Assembly: GCA_030748455.1 (NCBI GenBank)
Contig: JASMLY010000015.1
Location: forward strand, 38,420 to 102,419
Direction: 5' to 3'
Length of the DNA: 64,000 bases
DNA from: Phycisphaerales bacterium
GTDB lineage: Bacteria > Planctomycetota > Phycisphaerae > Phycisphaerales > SM1A02
The notes under the pieces: generated by a model
Told to the model about the DNA's origin: nothing
Database searches by the model: none
The model's input: the letters and a program-made list of their open reading frames with translations, nothing else
Shown: positions 1-9,063 of the stretch, in pieces
Layout: each line of letters begins with the position of its first letter
Numbering within the stretch: position 1 is the first letter of the stretch
Made by a program: the position numbers and the translations under genes

Positions 1-298
1 GGGAAAGGGTTCCTTCTGCAACTGCTTTGGGTGTTTCTGTAGGCGTTTCTGTAGACTCTGAAACGGAAGGTTTGGTTTTTGCAGGGCTCTCTGCAGGTGC
101 CACAGGTGTCTCTGTGATCGAGTCTGGAGCATCATGACTCGCTTGGTGTGTGTTTTCAACAGCAACAGGCGGTGTTTCGACCCCTGAAGTTTCCTCTTTT
201 GTGTTGCGGCCAGGTCCAAACACGATCGTAGCAAGCACTCCGGTGGAGGCGAGCATAACAATGAGAGGGATCAGTCGACGTTTGGCCTTCTTGGTCAT
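1..298 (-). CDS. Membrane-anchored protein, N-terminal fragment (possibly YidC)
   Basis: A reading frame on the minus strand starts at the ATG at 298 and is still open at the left edge, so only about 99 N-terminal residues are seen. It begins MTKKAKRRLIPLIVM, a basic start followed by one hydrophobic segment (about residues 9-27). A long Pro/Thr/Glu/Ser-rich linker follows. It lies 29 bases downstream of the phosphoesterase on the same strand. One N-terminal transmembrane segment followed by a low-complexity linker fits the start of a YidC-type insertase or another periplasmic-facing membrane protein. The diagnostic part is outside the window, so the function is not assigned. Confidence 0.55.
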   Translation of the reverse strand, partial: MTKKAKRRLIPLIVMLASTGVLATIVFGPGRNTKEETSGVETPPVAVENTHQASHDAPDSITETPVAPAESPAKTKPSVSESTETPTETPKAVAEGTLS

Positions 299-327
299 GG
301 TTGTCTTCTTCTATAAAAGGAAATGGT

Positions 328-1092
328 TTACCGTCCTTCGAGGAGTCGGTCACCAAGCCAGTTACTTAGTTCAGGAATGGCGTGAATTTTTTCTCTGACG
401 GCCTCGATGTCATAATCAAGCCGGAAAAACTCAACGCTGTAGGCAGCATCATCAAGGAGTGCATAGCTACTTTTGGGATCTAAGTCACGTGGTTGACCAA
501 CAGAGCCGGGATTTATAATGAACTGCTCATCTTTTGAATATTGAAAGGTATTATTCTCGAGATCCTCTGGTGGGTAAAATTCGGGTTCGTCTGTGAAAAT
601 GCCAGGGAGGTGCGTGTGCCCTGACATAGCGTATTTGGGAATTCGATCAAAAATTTGCTTAACTTTAACAGGGGAGTTGATTGCGTCTTCAGGGAATAGG
701 TATTCGTTGATTGGTTTACGAGGTGTGCCATGGACGCAAAGAAAATCATCAAATCTTGATCGCACGCGTAGCTGTCCCAAAAACTCCCACCTGCGAGCAG
801 CTTCTTCTTTGTCTTCTTCAGCATCAAACTGTGCACGAGTCCAATATGCGGCATCTGCGGCAGCTTTGTTGAAATTCGTCGGTTCGTAGAGTGCACCGTA
901 GTCATGGTTACCAAGAAGAGACCATGCACATCGCTGTGAAACAAGATCCACACACTCTTTTGGGTTCGGTCCGTAGCCAAGAATATCTCCTAATGAGATA
1001 ATCTGATCCACAGATCGTTGATCAATATCCTCAAGCACAGTTGTGAGTGCCTCAAGGTTGCCATGAATGTCGCTGATTATTGCTGTTCGCAC
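328..1092 (-). CDS. Calcineurin-like metallophosphoesterase (YfcE/MJ0936-like)
   Basis: This 254-residue protein carries the full metal-binding set of the calcineurin-like phosphoesterase fold in order: SDIHGN near residue 8, GDILGYGPNP near 36, GNHDYGAL near 61, VHGTPRKP near 119 and SGHTHLPG near 157. These ligands bind a dinuclear metal centre that hydrolyses phosphomono- or diesters. NPGSVGQPRD near residue 193 matches the small YfcE/MJ0936 subgroup. The physiological substrate cannot be read from sequence. The start is GTG at 1092. It is divergent from lpdA (164 bases apart) and likely co-transcribed with the truncated gene downstream. Confidence 0.85.
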   Translation of the reverse strand: MRTAIISDIHGNLEALTTVLEDIDQRSVDQIISLGDILGYGPNPKECVDLVSQRCAWSLLGNHDYGALYEPTNFNKAAADAAYWTRAQFDAEEDKEEAARRWEFLGQLRVRSRFDDFLCVHGTPRKPINEYLFPEDAINSPVKVKQIFDRIPKYAMSGHTHLPGIFTDEPEFYPPEDLENNTFQYSKDEQFIINPGSVGQPRDLDPKSSYALLDDAAYSVEFFRLDYDIEAVREKIHAIPELSNWLGDRLLEGR

Positions 1093-1256
1093 GTACTATT
1101 CCGTTGGTTAAGAATGAATGGGGGAGTCTAAATTGCACCGACCGATTGGTCAACGCCAATTGGTAATGATACGTGCAGGATGGATTCCTTGCCTCATCAA
1201 GCCTTGGTAGAATGCACCCTTCTCTCACAAATTTCTTAACTAGAAAGGACGCTGCA

Positions 1257-2723
1257 TTGAGTGATCAACGGCATTTTGATTTAATAGTAATTGGTGCAGG
1301 CCCCGGTGGATATGTTGGGGCAATCCGAGGGGCACAATTAGGAATGAAGGTTGCGTGTATTGATCGCGACAAACTTGGTGGAGTTTGCCTCAATTGGGGT
1401 TGTATCCCTTCAAAAGCACTGCTTCATGGTGCAGAACTCTACGCTGAACTCGTGAACCATGGTGCGTCGTGGGGAATATCGGCAAAGGAAGTAACTGTTG
1501 ATTGGGACACGTACATTGGACGCTCTCGAAAAATAACCGAACAACTGAACGGTGGTGTTGGATATCTGTTTAAAAAGAATGGAATAGAGCACATACAAGG
1601 ACACGCGCACATATTGTCTGGAGCGGCGGATACTGCACCATGCAAAATCGAAGTTCTTGCTTCAAATGGCGACTATTACAACGGAAGTGGGGGTGAGGTT
1701 CTAGAAACAATTACTGCGAACAAAATTCTTGTCGCAACAGGTGCAAAGCCTCGAGAACTACCGTTTGCCCCTTGTGACAATGAGGTGATTATTAATGCAT
1801 CGAAGGCGATGACATTGGGTGAGAAACCCACGTCAGTTGTGATTATTGGTTCGGGTGCGATCGGGATGGAGTTTGCATACGTGTTCAATGCATTCGGAGC
1901 AGAGGTAACGATCGTAGAAATGCTCGACCGGATTCTGCCTCTTGAAGATGAAGAAGTAAGCAAGCTTGCACAACGAGCGTTCAAAAAACAAGGCATGACG
2001 ATCCATACTTCATCTGCAGTTCAATCCGTTGAACGTACAAGCGATGGTGCAGAAGTTACGTTCACAAAAGGTGAAGACCAACACACCGTACAAGCAGAAA
2101 AAGTACTCGTGGCAATCGGTGTTGGACCGCGAGCCGACGGATTGTTTGACGAGTCGCTTGGGTTAGCGTTACATCGAGGGTACATTAAAACTGATGCGAA
2201 GGAAGTGTCCGAACCAACGTATCAAACGAGTGTGCAGGGAATTTATGCAATTGGTGACATCATTGGACCACCGCTTCTTGCGCACGTGGCTTCTGAGGAA
2301 GCCGTGACTTGTGTCGAGCGAATGTCGGGCCATCAAACCCTTGGAGTTGATTACAACTCCATTCCAGGCTGCACGTACACCAATCCCCAGATTGCCTCGA
2401 TTGGTATGACAGAAAAAGAGTTACAAGACGCAGGAATCGAATATACCAAAGGTGTGTATTCACTGAAAGCACACGGTAAAGCAATAGCCGTAGATGCCGC
2501 AGAGGGTTTTGTTAAACTCCTTGCAAGTAAAAAATATGGTGAAATTCTTGGCGCGCACATCATCGGTAAGGATGCAAGTGAATTGATTGCCGAAGTGGGA
2601 TTGGCAATACGCCTAGAGGCAACAATAGAAGACATCATTTCTACGATGCACGCACATCCGACCATGGCCGAGTCAATTCACGAAGCGGCACTTGGGACGG
2701 AAGGAAGAATGATCCATAATTAA
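1257..2723 (+). CDS. lpdA: Dihydrolipoyl dehydrogenase (E3)
   Basis: Flavoprotein disulphide reductase that reoxidises lipoyl groups of 2-oxo-acid dehydrogenase complexes or the glycine cleavage system, passing electrons to NAD+. Visible are the FAD motif GAGPGG near residue 13, the redox disulphide in CLNWGC near 44-49, the NAD-binding GSGAIGMEF near 200, the second FAD motif YAIGDI, and the C-terminal HAHPTMAESIHEAA that supplies the His-Glu pair. An upstream ATG at 1173 is in frame. The TTG at 1257 is preferred because AAGGA lies 7 bases before it and it gives the normal length of 488 residues. No E1 or E2 gene is nearby, so it probably serves several complexes. Confidence 0.93.
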   Translation: MSDQRHFDLIVIGAGPGGYVGAIRGAQLGMKVACIDRDKLGGVCLNWGCIPSKALLHGAELYAELVNHGASWGISAKEVTVDWDTYIGRSRKITEQLNGGVGYLFKKNGIEHIQGHAHILSGAADTAPCKIEVLASNGDYYNGSGGEVLETITANKILVATGAKPRELPFAPCDNEVIINASKAMTLGEKPTSVVIIGSGAIGMEFAYVFNAFGAEVTIVEMLDRILPLEDEEVSKLAQRAFKKQGMTIHTSSAVQSVERTSDGAEVTFTKGEDQHTVQAEKVLVAIGVGPRADGLFDESLGLALHRGYIKTDAKEVSEPTYQTSVQGIYAIGDIIGPPLLAHVASEEAVTCVERMSGHQTLGVDYNSIPGCTYTNPQIASIGMTEKELQDAGIEYTKGVYSLKAHGKAIAVDAAEGFVKLLASKKYGEILGAHIIGKDASELIAEVGLAIRLEATIEDIISTMHAHPTMAESIHEAALGTEGRMIHN

Positions 2724-2724
2724 C

Positions 2725-2826
2725 ATGCACGGAACAAAAGAACTGAGCGGGCTTATTCACAAAGCAAAAAAGGTCTGTGGTAGTTTCCTATTTGAACATT
2801 GCTACCAAACCATTGGACCCGTGCAT
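2725..2826 (+). repeat. Nested inverted repeats between lpdA and the M16 peptidase
   Basis: The 126-base gap after lpdA contains ATGCACGG (2725-2732) and its exact inverse CCGTGCAT (2819-2826). Inside lie TGGTAG (2778-2783) and CTACCA (2802-2807), plus a short GGTC/GACC pairing (2772-2775 with 2816-2819). Together these could fold into one long imperfect stem ending just before the next start codon. No T-run follows, so this is not a classical terminator. It may be a leader structure, or chance. Confidence 0.35.
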
Positions 2827-2852
2827 TGTCAGGCGGGGAAGCGTAGGGCGTG

Positions 2853-4073
2853 ATGAGTCAATTTCAAGAAACTACACTCGAAAATGGATTGCGTATAGTT
2901 GGTGAAACTTCACAAAGTGCAGTAAGTGCTGCAATCGGATTTTTTGTTAAAACAGGGGCTCGAGATGAAGAAGCTTCGCTCATGGGCGTGAGTCATTTTC
3001 TTGAGCACATGATGTTTAAGGGGACAGAGACACGAAGTGCTGAAGAAGTAGATTTGGCGTTTGATGTGATTGGCGCGCAACACAATGCTTTTACTTCAAG
3101 CGAGATGACTGCATTTTGGGGAGCCTCTCTGCCAGAGCACATCGTAAACGTACACGACATCCTTGCTGACATCTTAAGACCATCACTTCGACAAGAAGAT
3201 TTTGATGCAGAAAAAAGCGTGATTCTTGAAGAAATTGCAATGTATAACGACCAACCATTTTGGGTGTTGTACGAACAGGCCATGGAACACTATTACGGCA
3301 ACCACCCGTTAGGGTTTCGGGTTTTGGGAACGCCCGAAACAATCAAGAACATGCAACGGGATGCGATGCAATTGTATTTTGACCATCGCTATAGCGCTGA
3401 TAACACAATTGTTGCGATGACGGGGAATATCGATTTTGAAACAATGGTTGACCAAATTCAAACAAAGTGTGGAGCGTGGAAGAGAACGGGTGCAACGAGG
3501 AATTATCACGAACCGTCGCGTACTGCGGGCAAGTGCCTCGTAGAGATTCCCGAGTTGCACCAACACTACCTCATCATGTCAATGAAAAGTGTGTCTGCTC
3601 AAGATGAACGTAAATATGCATGCGCTGCCCTTGCCTCAGTTTTGGGCGGAGGTGATGGTTCTCGATTGTATTGGTCACTTGTTGACAAAGGCATAGCAGA
3701 AGAAGCGGGTGCAAGTGTTGATCCAAGTGATCAGTTTGGCGAGCAAATGACATACGCAGTTTGCAAACCTGAAAACGCTGAACAAGTTACCGATATTTTG
3801 CAAAACGAAATGGCGAACATTGCCACATCGCTTACCAAATCAGACTTAAAACGAGTTGTAGCAAAAGCCGCTACTGCCGCAGCAGTCAGTTCTGAACTCC
3901 CTAAAGGAAGGATGCAGCGGCTTGGTTCGCTGGTAACCACAACGGGTGTGTACACCTCGCTTGAGGAGGAACTTGGAAAAATAGAATCGCTAACGCTTGA
4001 TGATTTGCGAGAGGCAGCCGAATCGTTTCCGTGGAAAGCAACGCTTGTCGCATCGACGAAACACGAACGATGA
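2853..4073 (+). CDS. M16 (pitrilysin-family) zinc peptidase
   Basis: The protein has the inverted zinc motif HxxEH as HFLEH near residues 48-52. The distal Glu ligand lies in EEIAMYND near 125. These define the active half of the M16 family (mitochondrial processing peptidase, YmxG, PqqL). A second M16 domain follows, giving about 406 residues, the usual length of bacterial single-chain members, which degrade or process peptides. GTG at 2850 and ATG at 2853 are adjacent possible starts; ATG is chosen. No signal peptide is evident. Its stop overlaps the recO start by 4 bases, so the two are translationally coupled. Confidence 0.88.
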   Translation: MSQFQETTLENGLRIVGETSQSAVSAAIGFFVKTGARDEEASLMGVSHFLEHMMFKGTETRSAEEVDLAFDVIGAQHNAFTSSEMTAFWGASLPEHIVNVHDILADILRPSLRQEDFDAEKSVILEEIAMYNDQPFWVLYEQAMEHYYGNHPLGFRVLGTPETIKNMQRDAMQLYFDHRYSADNTIVAMTGNIDFETMVDQIQTKCGAWKRTGATRNYHEPSRTAGKCLVEIPELHQHYLIMSMKSVSAQDERKYACAALASVLGGGDGSRLYWSLVDKGIAEEAGASVDPSDQFGEQMTYAVCKPENAEQVTDILQNEMANIATSLTKSDLKRVVAKAATAAAVSSELPKGRMQRLGSLVTTTGVYTSLEEELGKIESLTLDDLREAAESFPWKATLVASTKHER

Positions 4074-4780
4074 CAATTCTTTCTGACACAGCAATTTGTT
4101 TGCGCTGCTGGGATTATTCAGAAACCAGTCAAACAGTAAGTCTGTTAACTCGTGAGTATGGAATCATTCGTGGGCTCGCGAAAGGATCGAAACGAGATAC
4201 GGGTGCATTTTCAGGTGGGTTTGATCCGGCAACTCGAGGCAATGTTGTTGCTCGGACGAAACCGAATTCAGACTTAGCATTGCTCACCGAGTGGAAGCTA
4301 GAGCAGGTTTGGTGGCAAGTACGCAATGATTTACAAGTAAACAAGGCAGCAATATACGCAATCGATCTTGTGGGAAGATTGATCACTGACCACGACCCCC
4401 ATACACAGGTATTTGATGCGTTGTGTCTCACCCTAGATCGCGTTGATGATGGACACGATATCCAATGGCCACTTTTACAGTTCCAATGGGCATTGTTAGT
4501 GGAGACAGGATACAAGCCCATCCTGGTGAATTCCGAATGTGACGGCGAGAATATTCTGGCTTTTAGTTCTACAACAGGAGGCGTAGTGCCTGATACTGGG
4601 GAGGTGGATCGTGTTCGTGTTCGCCGAGAAACAATCGATTTGCTCCAAATGCTCAGTCATGACCAAACGTTACAACCTGTTGATCCAGACTCAATGTTGC
4701 GGGCCAACCGCCTGCTTGCACATTACCTTCGCGATCTAATCGGAAAAGAAACTTCTGCCATGCGTTGGATGTGGAATTAA
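4070..4780 (+). CDS. recO: DNA repair protein RecO
   Basis: The 236-residue protein starts with the RecO OB-fold pattern: strand-rich residues 1-80 with TVSLLTREYGIIRGLAKGSK, followed by a helical C-terminal half. RecO anneals single strands and helps RecR load RecA onto SSB-coated gaps. The start at 4070 overlaps the M16 peptidase stop as ATGA. An in-frame ATG at 4031 would give 13 extra residues inside the upstream gene and is less likely. The zinc cysteines of some RecO proteins are not seen in the C-terminal half. Confidence 0.85.
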   Translation: MTILSDTAICLRCWDYSETSQTVSLLTREYGIIRGLAKGSKRDTGAFSGGFDPATRGNVVARTKPNSDLALLTEWKLEQVWWQVRNDLQVNKAAIYAIDLVGRLITDHDPHTQVFDALCLTLDRVDDGHDIQWPLLQFQWALLVETGYKPILVNSECDGENILAFSSTTGGVVPDTGEVDRVRVRRETIDLLQMLSHDQTLQPVDPDSMLRANRLLAHYLRDLIGKETSAMRWMWN

Positions 4781-4844
4781 TTCACCCTTGGTGTATTTTC
4801 TGCATAAACGTAAAAAATACAAACAAACTCACCAAGAGTTAATT
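4779..4844 (+). terminator. Long imperfect hairpin after recO
   Basis: AATTCACCCTTGGTG (4779-4793) pairs with CACCAAGAGTTAATT (4830-4844), 13 of 15 positions complementary. Inner arms GTATTTT (4793-4799) and AAAAATAC (4813-4820) extend the stem. A T-rich stretch follows. It overlaps the recO stop codon and ends 23 bases before the parA -10 box, so it probably insulates recO from parA. Confidence 0.55.
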
Positions 4845-4866
4845 TATTTGGGTGTATCAATTATCG

Positions 4867-4872
4867 TATACT
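4867..4872 (+). promoter_or_regulatory. -10 box of parA, leaderless arrangement
   Basis: TATACT lies 7 bases before the parA GTG (4880). With normal promoter geometry, transcription would start at or one base before the start codon. The -35 region (about 4844-4850, TTATTT) is weak. Confidence 0.5.
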
Positions 4873-4879
4873 TCACCGT

Positions 4880-5752
4880 GTGAGCGAAACGAGAGTCATA
4901 GCAATCTTGAATCAGAAGGGCGGCGTGGGTAAAACAACCACTACGGTGAATCTTGCTGCCGCACTTGCTTCGATTGGGAAGCGTGTTTTGGTGATCGATC
5001 TTGACCCACAAACGCATTTAGGGCTCCATTTTGGAGTAGAAGACGCAGCGACTTCGGTGTATGACGTACTTATTGATGAAAAAATCCCAATTACTGATGC
5101 TCGGATCAAAGCCAGAGAAAACATCGACCTTGTGACAAGCGAGGTTGATCTTGCCGCTGCAGAATCTGAGCTAGCAACTAAAACCGACCGTCATGATTTG
5201 CTGTCAAAAAAATTAGCACCCGTTCTCGATGCGTACGACTTTGTCATTATTGATTGCCCTCCTAGTTTGGGTTTGCTTACGATTAACGCCCTTGCTGCGG
5301 CGAAGGAACTCATCGTGCCAATGCAAACACACTTTCTCGCATTGCAAGGTGTGAGCCGTCTGTTTGAAACAGTGCAAATGCTCGTTGAAGGTTTGAACCC
5401 ACAACTCAGTGTGACTGGGGTTGTGTTGTGTATGCACGAACGAAACACAAAGTTGGCTCGAGAAGTAGTTGAAGATTTGCAAGAATTCTTTGAATCTTCG
5501 AGAGAGAGCAACGTGCCGTGGAGCAATTGCGTGATTCTTGACCCCCCAATTCGCCGGAATGTTAAACTTGCCGAAGCGCCGAGTTTTGGCAAAACCATTT
5601 TTGATTACGAACCCGATTGTGCCGGCGCACACGACTACGCAAAACTCGCGCAAAGCGTTGTTCTGTTTGGAACAATTGGTGAATCACACACACCTGTGGT
5701 TGAGGCTCCAGTGATCGAGCAGCAGGAACCCCACACAGTACGCAATGAATAA
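4880..5752 (+). CDS. parA: ParA/Soj-type chromosome-partitioning ATPase
   Basis: Deviant Walker A ATPase of the ParA family. KGGVGKTTTT sits at residues 13-22, with the signature Lys at its start. The Walker A' motif is VLVIDLDPQTHLG, and Walker B appears in FVIIDCPPSLG. DNA-bound ParA-ATP normally moves ParB-parS complexes. The GTG start leaves almost no leader. A Val/Pro/Glu-rich tail of about 20 residues follows the conserved domain. No parB lies next to it in this window, unlike the usual parAB pair, so it may act with a distant ParB. Its stop overlaps the downstream VanZ-like gene by 8 bases. Confidence 0.88.
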   Translation: MSETRVIAILNQKGGVGKTTTTVNLAAALASIGKRVLVIDLDPQTHLGLHFGVEDAATSVYDVLIDEKIPITDARIKARENIDLVTSEVDLAAAESELATKTDRHDLLSKKLAPVLDAYDFVIIDCPPSLGLLTINALAAAKELIVPMQTHFLALQGVSRLFETVQMLVEGLNPQLSVTGVVLCMHERNTKLAREVVEDLQEFFESSRESNVPWSNCVILDPPIRRNVKLAEAPSFGKTIFDYEPDCAGAHDYAKLAQSVVLFGTIGESHTPVVEAPVIEQQEPHTVRNE

Positions 5753-6512
5753 CGCGAGCACGCTTGGGTGGAGGCGTGGGTGTATTTTTTGGTTTGTTGT
5801 CGTGGTAATTTCTACGCACTTTCCAGCGATACCACGCGGTGAAAACCCTACGTTGATCTCCCCAGACAAAATTTTTCACCTTGTCGCATTTGGCGTGTTA
5901 GCGATGACCTTTTGGTGTGGAGGATGGATCAGCAGTAAAGTAGTTGTTGTAACGATTTTGGGGTTTTGGTGTGTGATCGACGAGATAACACAAGCAATGT
6001 TGCCATTAAACCGTCCCTTTAGTTACGCAGATTTACTAGCAAGTTTTCTTGGAGTTCTTGCTGCTGCAAGTTGGTTCGGAGCCATCTCTACTGAAGCAAC
6101 GAGTGATCTAAAAACATCCATCGAAACAATGTTGTCAAAGTCGTCGAATTGGTTGCTTTTGGGTTCAATTGCTATTTTTGGTTCAATTGGTTTGGGAATC
6201 CTGTTGTGGTTTATTCTTTGGCAACTATTCAAATCCAGTATGGCACCCGCAGCAATGACCAGCGCTTTGTTGGTTACAGCAGGAGTTTTGGTTCTGGTTG
6301 TCGTAAAAAAGATTCAAATTGAAATTCATGAAATAGTCGCCAAACTGCTTCCTAAACTTCTCGCACTTGGCGTGTGTTCAGTTGTTTTTGGGTTTTTCTG
6401 TCGCGAAACAGAACTGGGTCCTTGGACTGTTGGGCTAGCCTTTTTTACGATTACGAGCTCCCGCGCATGGTATGCGACTTGTACTGAAAACTCGGTAAAG
6501 AAGGCGATGTAG
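5745..6512 (+). CDS. VanZ-like integral membrane protein
   Basis: The 255-residue protein has about six hydrophobic segments. The VanZ family pattern is visible: PDKIFHLVAFGVLA near residue 38, an acidic DEITQAM near 78 and a late Asp in SYADLLASFLG near 95. VanZ-like proteins are found across bacteria, and their chemistry is not established outside teicoplanin resistance. The gene overlaps the parA stop and is followed 5 bases later by murJ, which places it in an envelope-related operon. The C-terminal half, with extra membrane segments, is longer than in minimal VanZ domains. Confidence 0.7.
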   Translation: MNNASTLGWRRGCIFWFVVVVISTHFPAIPRGENPTLISPDKIFHLVAFGVLAMTFWCGGWISSKVVVVTILGFWCVIDEITQAMLPLNRPFSYADLLASFLGVLAAASWFGAISTEATSDLKTSIETMLSKSSNWLLLGSIAIFGSIGLGILLWFILWQLFKSSMAPAAMTSALLVTAGVLVLVVVKKIQIEIHEIVAKLLPKLLALGVCSVVFGFFCRETELGPWTVGLAFFTITSSRAWYATCTENSVKKAM

Positions 6513-6517
6513 AAGCA

Positions 6518-8098
6518 GTGGCTCATAAAGATAATCTCGAAAAAAATACTCGTACCGTTTGGTTTTTTACACTTCTAAGCCGTTTCGCGGGTCTGGGTCG
6601 TGATGCTGCAATGAGCCGCTACTTTGGTGCTGGGGGAATGTCTTCGGCTTTTTTCTTTGCGTTTTTACTACCAAACCTTGCACGCAGACTGTTTGGAGAG
6701 GGCGCGCTCTCGGCTGCATTTATACCGGCCTACTCAAAATTGCTCTTGGAAAACCCAGCGAAAGCAAAAGCGCTCGCATCGCTTACTGTTGGCAAGCTGG
6801 TCGTGCTGCTCGGGATCGTTGTTCTGTTAGGAGAAATAATTTTGTGGGGGCTTACAGTTTGGCTACCGTCAAACGAGGGCACGTTCGGGTTGATGATGAT
6901 CATGTTGCCATACATGCCGCTCGTTTGTCTTGTTGCAATTTTTGGAGGAATATTACAAACACACGGGAGGTTTGGCCCCACAGCTGCAGCGCCAATTATT
7001 CTCAATGCGTGCATGATTACAGCAACGCTCTCATTTGCGAACATAGTCCATGTTACGCAGCACCACATGATGATTGTTGGTGTATCTGTTGTCGTTGCGG
7101 GCGTGCTGCAAGTTGCATGGTCAGCGCATGCACTTCGTAAAACACACTGGTGGACACACGAGAGGGCGTGCGGCAACGAAGAGTTCCGTGTGATGTTGAA
7201 AAAATTGTTGCCAACGATATTTACACTTGGCACTGTGCAACTTAACACATTGCTTGATGCGTTGATTGCAAGTTATCCTGTTTATGCGGGGGCAACTTTT
7301 TTTGGTTTGGTGTATCCGCTAGGGGAAGGCGCAAACGCCTCCCTCAATTTTGCTTCAAGGCTGTACCAGTTTCCGCTTGGAGTGTTTGGGATTGCTGTAG
7401 GGGTTGCCATATTCCCACTCCTTGCATCTCAAGCAAAACAAACAGACCTCTTCAGTCAAACCTTGCGACGTGGGTTGCGTCTTGTTGTCTTTATAGGGCT
7501 ACCCGCAAGCGTTGGCTTAATTCTTGTAAGAGAACTTCTCACTCGAGTCGTGTTTGAGGGCGGGTTGTTTACAGAAGCAGATTCTGCTGAAGTAAGTTTC
7601 ATTGTTCTCGGGTATGGCACCACAATATGGGCGTACTCGATGATGCAGATTCTCACAAAGGCGTTTTACGCCGTGGACGACATTAAAACTCCACTGAAAG
7701 TCGCGCTTCGTATGGTTGTACTGAACGCACTGTTGAATGTACTCTTGATATGGACCCCGTTGAGAACAGCTGGCCTCGCTTGGTCCACAGCATTCTGTTC
7801 TGTTGTGCAAGTTGCGATTCTTATGCGACTTGTTCGTAAACATGTGCAGCAACCTGCAGACAGAGAGGTTGTAACGTCTTGGATCAAGTCTCTTGTTGCT
7901 TCTCTAGCGATGGGAGTTGCAGTAGCGATTTCTCTGCACTATGTTCCAGAAACGAATTCAAATTGGTTTGAGCAACTTGTGGTTCTATCGATACCAGTGT
8001 TCGTAGGCATTCTTGTTTACACACTATGCGCTCATTGCATGGGTATGGAAGAGTATAAATGGATCGTCGGAAATCGCGGATCGATGTCCAAAAAGTAA
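6518..8098 (+). CDS. murJ: Lipid II flippase MurJ
   Basis: Polytopic protein of 526 residues with about 14 membrane segments, belonging to the MATE/MOP-fold MurJ family. The N-terminal signature SRFAGLGRDAAMSRYFGAG, the following AFLLPNLARRLFGEGALSAAF and the central FASRLYQFPLGVFGIAVGVA are diagnostic. MurJ flips lipid II across the inner membrane for peptidoglycan synthesis, so the host makes peptidoglycan. The start is GTG at 6518, 5 bases after the VanZ-like gene. Together with ftsK elsewhere in the window it supports a cell-wall-containing planctomycete. Confidence 0.93.
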   Translation: MAHKDNLEKNTRTVWFFTLLSRFAGLGRDAAMSRYFGAGGMSSAFFFAFLLPNLARRLFGEGALSAAFIPAYSKLLLENPAKAKALASLTVGKLVVLLGIVVLLGEIILWGLTVWLPSNEGTFGLMMIMLPYMPLVCLVAIFGGILQTHGRFGPTAAAPIILNACMITATLSFANIVHVTQHHMMIVGVSVVVAGVLQVAWSAHALRKTHWWTHERACGNEEFRVMLKKLLPTIFTLGTVQLNTLLDALIASYPVYAGATFFGLVYPLGEGANASLNFASRLYQFPLGVFGIAVGVAIFPLLASQAKQTDLFSQTLRRGLRLVVFIGLPASVGLILVRELLTRVVFEGGLFTEADSAEVSFIVLGYGTTIWAYSMMQILTKAFYAVDDIKTPLKVALRMVVLNALLNVLLIWTPLRTAGLAWSTAFCSVVQVAILMRLVRKHVQQPADREVVTSWIKSLVASLAMGVAVAISLHYVPETNSNWFEQLVVLSIPVFVGILVYTLCAHCMGMEEYKWIVGNRGSMSKK

Positions 8099-8130
8099 CA
8101 AATTTCGGTTCAAAAACACCTAGAAGTGCG

Positions 8131-8136
8131 TATCCT
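8131..8136 (+). promoter_or_regulatory. -10 box of the first prepilin-like gene
   Basis: TATCCT lies 6 bases before the ATG at 8143, so the start codon would coincide with the transcription start. TTCAAA at 8109-8114 is a possible -35 with a 16-base spacer. Confidence 0.45.
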
Positions 8137-8142
8137 AATCAT

Positions 8143-9063
8143 ATGCAGAAGTATTCTTATAAACAGTACTGCCGAGGCGGTTTCACGCTTATTGAATTGA
8201 TGGTTGTTGTTGGAATTTTAATTATCCTTGCAAGCATTTTGATTCCAACAGTATCCACCGCGTTTCGGGCAGCTCGGTCAAAAAAAGACTTAACCCAGCA
8301 ACGCGGTATTTATCAGGGAATGATGTTGCACGCAACAGGTAATGCCAGCAAGTTTCCAATGCCAAGTTCGATCGTTGATGAAAAGAACCCAGACCCGATG
8401 TTGAATACGACGAGCAATTTAATGTCATGGATGGTTATGCAGCGGTTTTTTGATTTTACGTATACGGTTAGCCCAGTTGAAACAAACCCAAACATTCGTG
8501 TCATTCAAGCCGAGGATGGAGAATTTGCCTCAGACAGTTTTCCTTACAACTACGATATGTATGATGGTTCCCAGTACCACTGGGATCCAGATTTTAATGC
8601 CGATTACACCGAGGGACCCGCGCACAGTTCTTATGCCCACCAAGCACTTGTTGGCCAACGACCCCGATTGAAATGGCACTCGGGTTCAACAGCAACGGAC
8701 ATCATTATCTGCAACCGTGGACCTGAACTTGTGGTTTCTCCTGCGGAACTTTCGGTTGTTGACCAATATCCAGATTCATACAGAACATCTTTTACATTTG
8801 ACTTTCATGGACCTCTTGAACAGTGGGAGGGAGCGGCAGTTCTCGGAGATGGTTCGGCAACCATGCTTCCGTCGTATGTGAACAACAATATTACGTATGT
8901 GCCCTTAGATGGATCAAATCTTAGACCAGACATTTTGTTCTATCCTGAGTTCGGCGATGTTGATGAGGCGAACCCCATGGCATCGGGAGATAATTGGATC
9001 ATCGTGACTTCCAACATCACCGACACGTTCAGCGAAAACGAAACACTCGCAATCTGGGACTAA
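8143..9063 (+). CDS. Prepilin-type N-terminal cleavage protein (pseudopilin-like), copy 1
   Basis: The start of the protein shows a class III signal: GGFTLIELMVVVGILII near residues 14-30, with cleavage after Gly and the Glu at mature position 5. A 20-residue hydrophobic helix follows and then a long polar domain. The total of 306 residues is far longer than a typical GspG. The end contains the His-x9-Asp-Gly style motif (HGPLEQWEGAAVLGDG) found in the expanded planctomycete family of prepilin-like secreted proteins. An in-frame ATG at 8059 lies inside murJ; the ATG at 8143 is preferred. It is not next to the pilus-assembly cluster at 28-34 kb. Its role is unknown. Confidence 0.8.
   Translation: MQKYSYKQYCRGGFTLIELMVVVGILIILASILIPTVSTAFRAARSKKDLTQQRGIYQGMMLHATGNASKFPMPSSIVDEKNPDPMLNTTSNLMSWMVMQRFFDFTYTVSPVETNPNIRVIQAEDGEFASDSFPYNYDMYDGSQYHWDPDFNADYTEGPAHSSYAHQALVGQRPRLKWHSGSTATDIIICNRGPELVVSPAELSVVDQYPDSYRTSFTFDFHGPLEQWEGAAVLGDGSATMLPSYVNNNITYVPLDGSNLRPDILFYPEFGDVDEANPMASGDNWIIVTSNITDTFSENETLAIWD

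Noticed and set aside
1..298. Firm assignment of the left-edge fragment as YidC
   Set aside because: Only the anchor and linker are visible, which many proteins share. Kept as a possibility only.
513..980. 155-residue minus-strand ORF
   Set aside because: Lies in another frame inside the phosphoesterase gene, which carries all catalytic motifs.
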